Origin: Candidatus Omnitrophota bacterium
Lineage (GTDB): Bacteria; Omnitrophota; Gorgyraeia; Zapsychrales; Fredricksoniimonadaceae
Direction of reading: 5' to 3'
NCBI GenBank assembly: GCA_903836515.1
Contig: CAILQW010000040.1
Coordinates: forward strand, 1 to 34,206
DNA length: 34,206 nucleotides
The notes beneath the pieces are model-generated. The model made no database searches. It had not been told where the DNA came from and was given only the letters and a program-made list of their open reading frames with translations. Within the stretch, counting starts at the first letter, position 1. Each line of letters opens with the position of its first letter. The position numbers were made by a program, and so were the translations under genes. Positions 6,062 through 14,449 of the stretch are shown here, piece by piece.

Positions 6062-9000
6062 ATGACGATAACCTTTTCCGCGCGCATCAAAAAGGCCGCT
6101 TTTATCCTGGCGGTCATCTTTTTTGTTTTTTCAGCCGGTCTTTTCTATATCAATAAAGTACTCCTGCCGGTCCAGGCCAGAACCATTGTCCTGAAACTTG
6201 CCCAAGACGCCCTCCAACGCAACGTCACTTTTGCTACACTTCAATACAGCCCCTTGCGCGGGTTTGTCATCACCAAGCTCATTATCGCCGATAAAGACGA
6301 TCCTTCCAAAGTTTTTTTAAAAGCCGACAGCGCCTCGGCCCGCATGCTCTGGCTGCCGATCCTAAAAAAGAAGATCATCCTTCCCTCCATCCGCCTGGAC
6401 GGCGCGGAACTCCGCCTGGCACGCACCGGAATCAACCGATGGAATTTCAGCGACCTTATCCCTGCGCCAACAACATCCGCCGCACCATCGTCGGCGCCCG
6501 TGGACGCCCTCGTCACCGGATTCACCCTCACCAATGGCCGTGTCATCCTTACCGATACCGCCAACGCCGGTTCCTTCAGTGAAACATTCCTTATCCCGAT
6601 CGTTCAGGGATCTTTATCCGTGCAGGGCACAGCCACTATCACAGGGGCTGTGGTCATCCCATCAGCCCAAGGCCGCCTTGAATTCAATGTCTCTGCAGGA
6701 CTTCAGAATAAAACCTTCCGAGGGACCATCAAGGCCTCCAACATCATCCTGGACCGATACCTGCGCTTTCTGCCGACAACGCTTCCCGTCGATATCCACG
6801 CCCTGACCCTGAAAGATGCGCACCTGACAACAACCCTGCAGCACAACGAACTCAGCCTCTCGGGGAACCTCCGTTTACCCGGCATCGACATGTCACTCGC
6901 CGATGGTACACGGGTCCATGGCGACATCCTGCTCAACACCATGACCGCACGCCAGACTAATAATGATATATCCCTGGAAAGCGCCCTGCATCTCCAGTCT
7001 GTTGCCATCGAAACCCCCGCAGGCATCACCCTGCGGCTCAACAATCTGGACATCCCCAGGCTCAAGACCCGCTTCACTGGCACAGCCCTGCTCGCCACAG
7101 CTGATATGGCCGCCAAAGGAATTGATATCACCCTCGCGAACGGTCAAAAATTCACCACAAACCTGGATATCCACACCCTTGAACTCACGCATAACGCCGC
7201 GGCATGGACAGCGCACGCCACAGCCGAAGCGCACGAATTTTATGCCATACTCCCTGATAGCCAGGCTGTTTCAGGAAATATTATTTTCGAAAACATGGAT
7301 ATCCGCGGTGACACCAGGCTCATTAAAGGCCTGGCAGATATCAACGCCAACGATATAAAGATGTCAACGCCCCAGGGGACACTGACAACCAGCATACGTC
7401 TCCCTCAAACACGCATCAGCCTGTCCGGGGGAAAAATAGAAAGCGCCCTGTGCGCTTCATTCCAAAAAGTCGACGCGGCCTTTCAGGGGATCTCCGTCAA
7501 AGGGAAAACAAAAATTGACGCCCATATCATCCTGGATCCCCGCGCGGCGAAACCCTTCACCTATGCCGGAACACTGAAAATCACCGGCGCATCTGCTGAA
7601 AATATTCCCTCGATAGGCGCTGTCAAGGATATCCATGGCCTGGTCACCTTCGAAACCAACCGCGCCCAAACAAAAGATTTCTTCCTGACAACCCTGAAGA
7701 CTCCGGTGCGCCTTTCTGGAGAAATCCTGGACCTGGCCGCAGGACACCTGAACATCAAGGCCAAAGCCGACCAGGTCGATCTGGCCCTGGCGGCAAAGAC
7801 CGTCCCGGACATGATCAGGGAATACGGACTTTCCGCCAGCGGGACTGCGGATATCGGCATCTCTTTTGACGGTTCCCTCGGACATCTACAAGACGGAAAA
7901 ATCAGCGGCACCCTCCGTTTGCAAGATGTCCGCGCAGCCAGCAATACATTGAAACAGGAAATTTCCGCGCTCAACGGCATCATTGAATACAAAGCGCCAT
8001 CCTTATCATGGAAAAACCTGACAGCAACTTACTTGGGCAGGACATGGACCTCACACGGCTATATGCAGGACTTTGCCGCCCCCTTCATCAAGGCCTCCGT
8101 CAAGACCGACAACCTCAGCGCCGACCTTCAGGCCCTCAAGCAAGGCAACACAATCCATCTCGATGTATTTACCGGGGAATATTTCACCTCGACGTTTAAC
8201 CTCAAGGGGACCGTCCTTATCCCCGATGGGAAAATGCCGGAAATCGACTTGACCGGCGACTTCAAGCTGTCGCTGCGGGAACTGCCCCAAATGCTCCCGG
8301 CTGAACAAGCCAAGCAGATCGAAGCATTAAAACTTGCCGGAATCCTTAAGATCAAGGCGGCCGTCAAAGGTGCACCACAGGCATGGCAAGACCTTACATC
8401 AACGGTATCCATTGAAACGCCGGCGCTTTATATGATGGGGTACCAGATAAGTGACCTGGCCGTGGAGGCCCGTCAAAAAGAGGGAAAGATCGATCCCCTG
8501 ACTGTAAGCGGCTCCCCCTATGGCGGGACCATGCATGCCGTCACATCTATAGCCCTTAAGGAAAAAGTCTTCCCCTTTGACACGTCAGCCAAATTCGAGA
8601 ACGTCAACCTCGAACTTCTGAAAAAAGACACGCCCCTCAAACAGCAGCATCTCTCGGGCCTTCTGTCCACAACCGCCAACCTCAAGGGCGTCCTTGGCGA
8701 TATCCGCCATATCACAGGACAGGCATCCATGACGATCTCGCAGGGCTACTTGTGGGACCTCGAAATCCTGTCCAAGGTACTGGGCATTCTTTCATCCTCG
8801 TTCCAGGGCGGCGACATCATCATCACGGATGCAGACGCTATTTTTAAGATCCGCGACCAGAAAGTCATGACCGACAACCTGACCTTAAAGAGCGCGGCCG
8901 TAACCCTGGCGGGAGAAGGCTGGGTGGATTTCGACCAGAACATCGATCTGAATATCAGCCCCCGCCTCACACCAGGAGTCCCCGGCGCAGCCAACAGCAC

Positions 9001-9154
9001 GCTGACGCTCGTCAACCCCACGGCGGGGGTGGTGAACATCCGCGTCTACAATACCCTTACCGCACCAAAATTCGAACACAACATCACCGCCCCCCAGCTG
9101 ATCAAGAAGACCCTGCAAAACACAGTCGGCTCATTTCTTAAGATCTTTGAATGA
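6062..9154 (+). CDS. AsmA-like inner-membrane-anchored periplasmic protein
   Basis: 1030 aa. One N-terminal membrane anchor (about 11-33) is followed by a very long beta-rich region, as in the AsmA/YhdP/TamB group (repeating beta-groove proteins thought to carry phospholipids to the outer membrane). Family features are the N-terminal segment PLRGFVITKLIIAD, with its scaffold of short strands, and LDGAELRLARTGINRWNFSDL, the classical AsmA piece. The C-terminal AsmA-like region spans about 860-1000 (GQASMTISQGYLWDLEILSKV..., then LKSAAVTLAGEGWVDFDQNID). It is longer than E. coli AsmA (617 aa) and nearer in size to YhdP and TamB. The upstream ribosome site is weak (AGGA at about 12 bases). It is transcribed against the que operon, and its stop codon directly abuts that of rdgB. 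Its substrate cannot be told from sequence. Confidence 0.8.
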   Translation: MTITFSARIKKAAFILAVIFFVFSAGLFYINKVLLPVQARTIVLKLAQDALQRNVTFATLQYSPLRGFVITKLIIADKDDPSKVFLKADSASARMLWLPILKKKIILPSIRLDGAELRLARTGINRWNFSDLIPAPTTSAAPSSAPVDALVTGFTLTNGRVILTDTANAGSFSETFLIPIVQGSLSVQGTATITGAVVIPSAQGRLEFNVSAGLQNKTFRGTIKASNIILDRYLRFLPTTLPVDIHALTLKDAHLTTTLQHNELSLSGNLRLPGIDMSLADGTRVHGDILLNTMTARQTNNDISLESALHLQSVAIETPAGITLRLNNLDIPRLKTRFTGTALLATADMAAKGIDITLANGQKFTTNLDIHTLELTHNAAAWTAHATAEAHEFYAILPDSQAVSGNIIFENMDIRGDTRLIKGLADINANDIKMSTPQGTLTTSIRLPQTRISLSGGKIESALCASFQKVDAAFQGISVKGKTKIDAHIILDPRAAKPFTYAGTLKITGASAENIPSIGAVKDIHGLVTFETNRAQTKDFFLTTLKTPVRLSGEILDLAAGHLNIKAKADQVDLALAAKTVPDMIREYGLSASGTADIGISFDGSLGHLQDGKISGTLRLQDVRAASNTLKQEISALNGIIEYKAPSLSWKNLTATYLGRTWTSHGYMQDFAAPFIKASVKTDNLSADLQALKQGNTIHLDVFTGEYFTSTFNLKGTVLIPDGKMPEIDLTGDFKLSLRELPQMLPAEQAKQIEALKLAGILKIKAAVKGAPQAWQDLTSTVSIETPALYMMGYQISDLAVEARQKEGKIDPLTVSGSPYGGTMHAVTSIALKEKVFPFDTSAKFENVNLELLKKDTPLKQQHLSGLLSTTANLKGVLGDIRHITGQASMTISQGYLWDLEILSKVLGILSSSFQGGDIIITDADAIFKIRDQKVMTDNLTLKSAAVTLAGEGWVDFDQNIDLNISPRLTPGVPGAANSTLTLVNPTAGVVNIRVYNTLTAPKFEHNITAPQLIKKTLQNTVGSFLKIFE

Positions 9155-9766
9155 TCAGAAATGCTCTGTCCGGACGAGATAATTTTCGAGGAGTTTGAGG
9201 AATTTCCGCAGGGCATCCGCACGATGGCTCATGGTGTGCTTCACCGCAAGGTCGAGTTCACCGAACGTTTTCTGCCGGGAAGGAATGAGAAAAAGAGGGT
9301 CGTAGCCAAACCCGTTTGATCCGCGGCGCACGGAAGCGATACGTCCCTCACACGCGCCTTCAACCACATCAACGAGCGCATCCTTGTCTGCCAGTGCCAT
9401 GGCGCAACGGTAACGCGCTGTACGTTTTTCATCCGGGACACCGGAAAGTTCCTTCAATAAAAGATCATTATTGGCTTCATCGTCCGCGCCTTCACCCGCG
9501 TAACGTGCCGAATATACACCCGGCCTGCCGCCCAAGGCATCCACTTCAAGCCCGGAATCCTCCCCCATCACGACCAACCCGGTATGGCGGGCGATCACAA
9601 CAGCTTTCTTGGCGGCATTGGCACGGAATGTTATGCCGTCCTCGATGATCTCGGGCATGCCGGCATGATCCAGGAGCGAAGTGACCCTGATCCCCATAGG
9701 GGCCAGCATATCGGCGATCTCGCGAACCTTGCCTTTATTTTTGGTAGCGATCAGTAACGCCTTCAT
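9155..9766 (-). CDS. rdgB: XTP/dITP pyrophosphatase (RdgB/HAM1)
   Basis: 203 aa from the ATG at 9766. The track start 47 codons earlier runs back into rph and should be dropped. The enzyme hydrolyses dITP, dXTP and XTP to monophosphates, keeping deaminated purines out of DNA and RNA. Signature parts are present: the nucleotide-binding start ATKNKGKVREI, the metal-site GEDSGLEVDALGGRPGVYSARYAGE, FGYDPLF, and the C-terminal SHRADALRKF. Length is usual for the family (about 200). It lies 16 bases after rph, a very common pairing, and is the last gene of the long leftward run. It ends directly against the stop codon of the AsmA-like gene, so transcription from both sides meets here. Confidence 0.95.
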   Translation of the reverse strand: MKALLIATKNKGKVREIADMLAPMGIRVTSLLDHAGMPEIIEDGITFRANAAKKAVVIARHTGLVVMGEDSGLEVDALGGRPGVYSARYAGEGADDEANNDLLLKELSGVPDEKRTARYRCAMALADKDALVDVVEGACEGRIASVRRGSNGFGYDPLFLIPSRQKTFGELDLAVKHTMSHRADALRKFLKLLENYLVRTEHF

Positions 9767-9782
9767 CAGAAAAACCCCCGCC

Positions 9783-10496
9783 TTATCCCAAAACCTTTTT
9801 TTGCATCGTAAACAGGCTGGCAATACCTTTGCCGGCAAGGCCGAGCATGGCATCCATGTCCTTTTTGGAAAAGGACCTGCCTTCCGCCGTCCCCTGAACC
9901 TCAACAAAGCGCCCTGAACCGACCATCACCACATTCATGTCAACATCCGCCTTTGAATCTTCAGCATAATCCAGGTCAAGCAGGGCACGGCCGTCCTGCA
10001 TGCCTACACTGATGGCAGCTATCTGCTCCGTGACCGGCGAGGCAGCAATCAATTTTGCCTTTTGGAGCTTCCGAACAGCCAGGACAAGCGCGATATACGC
10101 CCCCGTGATGGAAGCCGTGCGTGTACCGCCGTCACCCTGAATCACATCACAATCTATCTTGATCGTCCGCTCACCTAATAGCTTCATATCCACCACCGCG
10201 CGCAAGGAACGCCCCACCAGACGCTGAATCTCCTGGGTCCGTCCGGAGCCACCGCCTTTCTCGCGGCTGATGCGCTGGGTGCACGAACGCGGCAACATGC
10301 CATATTCCGCAGTCACCCACCCCTGCCCTTTGCCCTTCAAGAAAGCAGGGACACCTTCTTCGACCGAGGCAGAACACACGACCTTGGTATCACCACAGCA
10401 AATAAGGCAAGACCCTTCGGCATGCTTGAGATAATGCTTCTGCACCGAAACCTTGCGCAGCTCATTAGGCGCGCGGCCGTCATGACGTTGGGTCAT
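9783..10496 (-). CDS. rph: Ribonuclease PH
   Basis: 237 aa, full length for a phosphorolytic 3'-5' exoribonuclease that trims tRNA 3' ends. It shows the N-terminal [11 protein letters not shown], the [16 protein letters not shown] segment, [13 protein letters not shown] and [27 protein letters not shown] in order. The active-site stretch is [19 protein letters not shown]. Family members usually have QADGGTRTA, so the A-to-G change here is minor. The start overlaps the queF stop by four bases, so translation is likely coupled, and rdgB follows after 16 bases. The enzyme works as a hexameric ring in the cytoplasm. Confidence 0.95.
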   Translation of the reverse strand: MTQRHDGRAPNELRKVSVQKHYLKHAEGSCLICCGDTKVVCSASVEEGVPAFLKGKGQGWVTAEYGMLPRSCTQRISREKGGGSGRTQEIQRLVGRSLRAVVDMKLLGERTIKIDCDVIQGDGGTRTASITGAYIALVLAVRKLQKAKLIAASPVTEQIAAISVGMQDGRALLDLDYAEDSKADVDMNVVMVGSGRFVEVQGTAEGRSFSKKDMDAMLGLAGKGIASLFTMQKKVLG

Positions 10497-10894
10497 TTCT
10501 TCTTCCCCTTATATTCCGCCTCGACAGCCGTGTAAATACCGCCGCGCGGATTCATTTCCACACAGACCTTCATCCAGCGCGGCCTGGACGCCTTCACGCA
10601 GTCATCCAGGAACTTGTTGACCAGGTGTTCGTGAAAGATCCCGATCTGACGGTAAAAAACCGTGTACATCTTCAACGATTTAAGTTCCAGGCATACAGCG
10701 GCAGGACGGTAATCGATCTTGATAACTGCAAAATCAGGCAAGCCCGTCTTGGGACAAATACAGGTAAATTCCGGGATCTCCAGATGGATCGTATAATCAC
10801 GCTCCGGATACTGGTTCTCCCAAACCTCGATCTCCGGCGTTGTCAGGCGGCGGATATTCTTCTGCAAACCTTCATAAGAACTGGTGGATGTCAT
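10493..10894 (-). CDS. queF: NADPH-dependent 7-cyano-7-deazaguanine reductase (short QueF)
   Basis: 133 aa, the short single-domain form (YkvM type) of the T-fold family. It reduces preQ0 to preQ1, the last step before insertion of the base into tRNA. The catalytic cysteine (C47) lies in [15 protein letters not shown] with the partner Asp54. The QueF motif appears as [10 protein letters not shown], a good match to E-x-K-S-x-K. It acts downstream of queD, queC and queE, which precede it here in pathway order, starts 12 bases after queE stops, and overlaps rph. Having QueF rather than only an archaeal-type modifier means the organism makes queuosine. The tgt and queA genes needed to finish it are not in the window. 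Confidence 0.95.
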   Translation of the reverse strand: MTSTSSYEGLQKNIRRLTTPEIEVWENQYPERDYTIHLEIPEFTCICPKTGLPDFAVIKIDYRPAAVCLELKSLKMYTVFYRQIGIFHEHLVNKFLDDCVKASRPRWMKVCVEMNPRGGIYTAVEAEYKGKKK

Positions 10895-10906
10895 AACGGT
10901 TCCTTG

Positions 10907-11599
10907 TTATTGGATCTTCATGAATTTGTGCATTTGCGGCACAACACGCACGTCGGAAAGATAGTTCAGGCAGTAGTTCTGGAATTCGACACACTTGACC
11001 ATCACACCCTGGTCGATCTCGAATGAATTCGGCTGAAGAAAGAGCGGCATAGAGGGATCTCCCTGGGAGATCATTTCCACCGCCTTGATGACATCTTCCA
11101 TGCTCGTGTTATTGGAAATGACGATCTTGATAAAAACATCCTTACCCCAGGCCGTGCGCAGAAAACGCACATGCTCGTCCCAGAACGGGGCCAAACCCGT
11201 CGAACTGGGCAGCTTGACATCCATGGACACAATGTCAATGTCATCAACGATCTTTTTGAGTTCGTCGGGAAGAGTGCCGTTGGTTTCAAGGAAGACCGGG
11301 ATGCGGTGCACCTGCAAAATGGGTAAAAAATCCTTCAGAAAATCCGTCTGCAGCAACGGCTCCCCGCCCGTCAACACCACGGAATGACACCCGAGCCACA
11401 CATCCTCGATCTCATGCCAGAGGTCTTCAGGGGCATACTGCCGTACGCCCGGCGCATTCATATCGCGCGCGTGTGAGGTGTCGCACCACTTGCAATTCAG
11501 ATTGCATCCCGCAAAACGGATAAATACCTGGGGAACGCCGACATATTTGCCTTCGCCCTGAATGGATCGGAACACCTCGACGACACTGGCCTTCTTCAT
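10907..11599 (-). CDS. queE: 7-carboxy-7-deazaguanine synthase (radical SAM)
   Basis: 230 aa from the ATG at 11599, which overlaps the queC stop as ATGA. The track start 23 codons earlier lies inside queC. It is a radical SAM enzyme converting 6-carboxy-tetrahydropterin to 7-carboxy-7-deazaguanine. The cluster-binding motif C-x3-C-x2-C (C32, C36, C39 in GCNLNCKWCDT) is intact and preceded by the family stretch EVFRSIQGEGKYVG, which contacts substrate. VVLTGGEPLLQ is the GGE motif for SAM binding. Length and motif order match bacterial QueE. It sits in the queD-queC-queE-queF block and must act between QueD and QueC. Confidence 0.95.
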   Translation of the reverse strand: MKKASVVEVFRSIQGEGKYVGVPQVFIRFAGCNLNCKWCDTSHARDMNAPGVRQYAPEDLWHEIEDVWLGCHSVVLTGGEPLLQTDFLKDFLPILQVHRIPVFLETNGTLPDELKKIVDDIDIVSMDVKLPSSTGLAPFWDEHVRFLRTAWGKDVFIKIVISNNTSMEDVIKAVEMISQGDPSMPLFLQPNSFEIDQGVMVKCVEFQNYCLNYLSDVRVVPQMHKFMKIQ

Positions 11600-12270
11600 G
11601 CACCAACTCCCTTTAACGCCGGGTCTGCAACTCCCGCTTGCGCAAATCCCAGCGACCGTAAACGACAACTGTCACAGACCCCGCAGGGTTTCTGGCCGCC
11701 ATTATAACACGACCATGTCAGGCCCAAAGGAACTCCCAGCCTGGATCCCAGACGGACAATCTCCGCCTTGCTCAGATCCACCAGGGGCGTCAGGATGCGC
11801 ACACGCCGCTGTCCCGCACCGGCCTTGAGGCCGAGGTCCAGCGCGCCCTGGAAGGCCTTGAAGAATTCAGGGCGGCAGTCCGGATATCCGGAATAATCCA
11901 CGGCATTAGCCCCGATAAAAACCGCCTTCGCCCCCACAGCCTCGGCAAAAGAAGCCGCAAAGCTCACAAAAATAATATTACGCGCGGGAACATAGGTGGG
12001 GGGTATCATCCCTTTCCTGACGCCTCCCGAGGGGACCTTGACACGGCTGTCCAGGAGCGCCGAGCCCTTCCAGGGCAAGCTGATCCCAACGACCTCAAAG
12101 GGAACTTTGGCTGCTCGGGCCACAGCCCGGGCCGCTGTCACTTCCCGTCGATGGCGCTGGCCATAGTCGAAAATAAGGGCACGCACGGCATAGCCCTTCG
12201 AAAGCGCATAATAAAGCGTGGTGGCAGAATCAAGCCCGCCGGATAAAAGGACAATGGCCGGGGGCTTCAT
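11596..12270 (-). CDS. queC: 7-cyano-7-deazaguanine synthase
   Basis: 224 aa, PP-loop ATPase family. It turns 7-carboxy-7-deazaguanine into preQ0 using ATP and ammonia. The PP-loop is SGGLDS at residues 10-15. The structural zinc site is the C-terminal set C188, C196, C199, C202 (CYNGGQKPCGVCDSC). YVPARNIIFVSFAASFAEA and the DYSGYPDCRPEFF stretch are typical QueC sequences. The start overlaps queD by four bases and the end overlaps queE, which implies translational coupling. Nothing unusual is seen. Confidence 0.96.
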   Translation of the reverse strand: MKPPAIVLLSGGLDSATTLYYALSKGYAVRALIFDYGQRHRREVTAARAVARAAKVPFEVVGISLPWKGSALLDSRVKVPSGGVRKGMIPPTYVPARNIIFVSFAASFAEAVGAKAVFIGANAVDYSGYPDCRPEFFKAFQGALDLGLKAGAGQRRVRILTPLVDLSKAEIVRLGSRLGVPLGLTWSCYNGGQKPCGVCDSCRLRSLGFAQAGVADPALKGVGA

Positions 12271-12632
12271 GGGGCGTAATACACCACATCAGCGCGGTCG
12301 GATTCCCATACCTGGACCCGGACCATCTTCAAGGGCTTGACCAACCGCTCATATTCATTATAAATAAACCGGGCAATATTCTCGGTCGTCGGATTATGCA
12401 TTTTGAAATACTTCAGGTCATTCAGGCAGGCATGATCCAGCTGGGACATGATCGACTGAAGATGGGCCTTGAGTTCCACAAAGTCCGCCATCACACCGAT
12501 CTTGTTAAGGGTCTTGCCCTTGACCGTGACCGCGACTTTCCATGTATGCCCGTGCAAATTACGGCACTGGCCGCTGTAATCACGTAAAAAGTGCGCGGAT
12601 GAAAATTCACCCCGGACAGTCAGTTCAAACAT
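12267..12632 (-). CDS. queD: 6-carboxy-5,6,7,8-tetrahydropterin synthase
   Basis: 121 aa T-fold enzyme of the PTPS family that converts dihydroneopterin triphosphate to 6-carboxy-tetrahydropterin, the first dedicated step of deazaguanine synthesis. Zinc ligands are visible as H14 (SSAHFLRDY) and H27/H29 (NLHGHTW), and C23 in GQCRNLHGH is the catalytic cysteine that separates QueD from mammalian-type PTPS. DHACLND and the late NPTTENIARFIYNEY with VWES are also usual. It overlaps the murI stop by eight bases and is overlapped by queC. GTP cyclohydrolase, which provides its substrate, is not in the window. Confidence 0.96.
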   Translation of the reverse strand: MFELTVRGEFSSAHFLRDYSGQCRNLHGHTWKVAVTVKGKTLNKIGVMADFVELKAHLQSIMSQLDHACLNDLKYFKMHNPTTENIARFIYNEYERLVKPLKMVRVQVWESDRADVVYYAP

Positions 12633-13434
12633 GGTCCACCCTCCTCACATGAGGCAGGTCATGCCCCAGGAAACGTTTGGCAATCACACGAAAATGCTCC
12701 GGCTCATCGGAAACCAGGAATTCGTGTCGCGGCGGCTTCCGGCTTGTACGCAAAAGCCCCTCGGCTTCCAGCATCCTTTTAACCTCGCGCGCCGTCTCGG
12801 CCGCCGAATCCACCAGCGTGACCGCCGGCCCCATCACTTTTTGAAGGACCGGCTTGAGCAGCGGGTAATGGGTGCACCCCAGAATCAGCGTATCAATGTC
12901 CTCCTCCCGCAACGAAGAAAGATATTCCCGGGCCACGGCCTCGGTCACCTTGTGATCCAGCCACCCCTCCTCAACGAGCGGCACAAAAAGCGGACACGCC
13001 CTGGCCGCCACAAAAGCACCGGGATCCATCCTGAGGATGGTCTGCGCATACTTCCCGCTGTTAACCGTCGAGGGCGTGGCAATGACGCCGATACGTTTTT
13101 TGCGGGACACCTCAAGGGCCCGCCGCGCCCCGGGCTCGATAACACCGATCACCGGAAGCTTGTATTCCTTGCGCAGAACACCAAGGGCCCAGCTTGTGGC
13201 CGTATTGCAGGCAATGACGATCACTTTGACATTATACCGCAACAGCACATTGGCATCATCACGCGAAAAACGGATGACGGATTCCTTGGACTTGGTGCCA
13301 TAAGGAACCCTGGCCGTATCGCCGAAGTAAACGATCTGTTCCCCCGGCAACAGGCGCGTGATTTCCTGGGCCACCGTCAGCCCTCCGATGCCCGAATCAA
13401 ACACTCCGACGGCGCGGTCACAACCCTGTGGCAT
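12625..13434 (-). CDS. murI: Glutamate racemase
   Basis: 269 aa from the ATG at 13434. The track ATG two codons earlier has the GAGG only two or three bases away, whereas this one has it at seven. The enzyme makes D-glutamate for peptidoglycan. The two catalytic cysteines lie in VIACNTATS and ILGCTHYPLL, and the substrate-binding GVFDSGIGGLTV and FGDTARVPYG are intact. The N-terminus overlaps the end of the amidase gene by 17 bases, and the C-terminus overlaps queD by eight. Placement between a cell-wall amidase and the queuosine genes suggests the envelope and tRNA genes share one transcript. Confidence 0.95.
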   Translation of the reverse strand: MPQGCDRAVGVFDSGIGGLTVAQEITRLLPGEQIVYFGDTARVPYGTKSKESVIRFSRDDANVLLRYNVKVIVIACNTATSWALGVLRKEYKLPVIGVIEPGARRALEVSRKKRIGVIATPSTVNSGKYAQTILRMDPGAFVAARACPLFVPLVEEGWLDHKVTEAVAREYLSSLREEDIDTLILGCTHYPLLKPVLQKVMGPAVTLVDSAAETAREVKRMLEAEGLLRTSRKPPRHEFLVSDEPEHFRVIAKRFLGHDLPHVRRVDHV

Positions 13435-14449
13435 ACGCATACCTCATCAAGCTTTGTGTGATCGCATCCGCAATCTTCTGCCGGTAATGACTGTCCTTGA
13501 GGAGCGTGGCCTCACGCGGATTCGAAATGAAGCCGACCTCCACCAGAATCGCGGGCACAAGCGTGTTGCGCAGCACAAAATAGCGCGCCGTCTTGCTGCC
13601 GCGCGAACTCTGCCCAAGGTCTGTGACCATCCCGCGGGAAACGGCATCCGCCATGGCCGCCGACATCCTCATCTTGTGCGCGTAAAGCATGCCCGTTACA
13701 ATCCGGTTGAGCACTTCGGAATCCTTGCGCATATTAAAAAGCCCGCAGATCTTTTTCTCATTATGCCGGCGCTGGTCTTCGCTGCGGTCTTCCTTACCGA
13801 GAGTGGCGCTGTAATAAACCTCGACGCCCCGCGCACGATGATTCTTGTTGGCATTGGCATGAATACTAAGAAAGAAATCCACATCGGGACGGCTGGATAA
13901 ATCCGTACGCCCGTCCAGCGAAATAAATTCATCCTGGTCCCTTGTCAGGATCACGTCGACACCCGCATCCCTGAAATTGCGTGCCACGCGTTTGGCCAGG
14001 TCCAGGTCGATATCTTTTTCCTTGATACTGCAAAAACCCAGCGCTCCCGAATCCTTCCCGCCGTGCCCCGCATCCACTACAACACGGGCAAACAAACGCC
14101 CTGTGCCCGACGTCCCAGCCGCTGTTATCCTCTCCGGCGACAAGACGGTTCTTTCAAAATCTTCGGGCACAACAACCGCCCCTTGCCGGCGGCCGAGAGG
14201 CGCACTTAACACCAATTTGGATGCCCCCGCGATCACCATGTTACTGCCGACCAGCGCCTGGATCTTCTGGCCGCGATAATACATGGTCACTGTCTGTGAA
14301 ACACCGTCCCATGAGCAATTCAGGCTGTATTTCCCGCACAAGCCCTCCAGAGTTCTTTCCGGCGGCAAGGGCGCCAAACGGGGACCCGCGGCGCACCCCG
14401 CAAGAAAAACCGCCAGGACAATAAGTAAAAAATGCCGCAACAGGTTCAT
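13418..14449 (-). CDS. Lipoprotein N-acetylmuramoyl-L-alanine amidase (Amidase_3)
   Basis: 343 aa. The N-terminus is a lipoprotein signal with lipobox LAGC (cysteine at about residue 19), so it should be anchored in a membrane facing the periplasm. Residues about 35-105 form a small beta domain resembling copper-amine-oxidase-N-type or other wall-binding modules; I am not sure which. From about 120 the zinc amidase domain follows: VVDAGHGGKDSGALG (first His ligand), KEKDIDLDLAKRV (Glu ligand), FFLSIHANAN (second His) and the catalytic LVEVGFISNPREA. The enzyme cleaves the bond between MurNAc and the stem peptide. AmiC-like proteins in E. coli act in cell separation, but they are not lipoproteins, so direct equivalence is doubtful. 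The start overlaps the secretin stop as ATGA. Confidence 0.85.
   Translation of the reverse strand: MNLLRHFLLIVLAVFLAGCAAGPRLAPLPPERTLEGLCGKYSLNCSWDGVSQTVTMYYRGQKIQALVGSNMVIAGASKLVLSAPLGRRQGAVVVPEDFERTVLSPERITAAGTSGTGRLFARVVVDAGHGGKDSGALGFCSIKEKDIDLDLAKRVARNFRDAGVDVILTRDQDEFISLDGRTDLSSRPDVDFFLSIHANANKNHRARGVEVYYSATLGKEDRSEDQRRHNEKKICGLFNMRKDSEVLNRIVTGMLYAHKMRMSAAMADAVSRGMVTDLGQSSRGSKTARYFVLRNTLVPAILVEVGFISNPREATLLKDSHYRQKIADAITQSLMRYAYATGL

Noticed and set aside
12631-13461. 276-aa plus-strand ORF antisense to murI
   Set aside because: It is the mirror of a fully recognised glutamate racemase, without ribosome site or domain.
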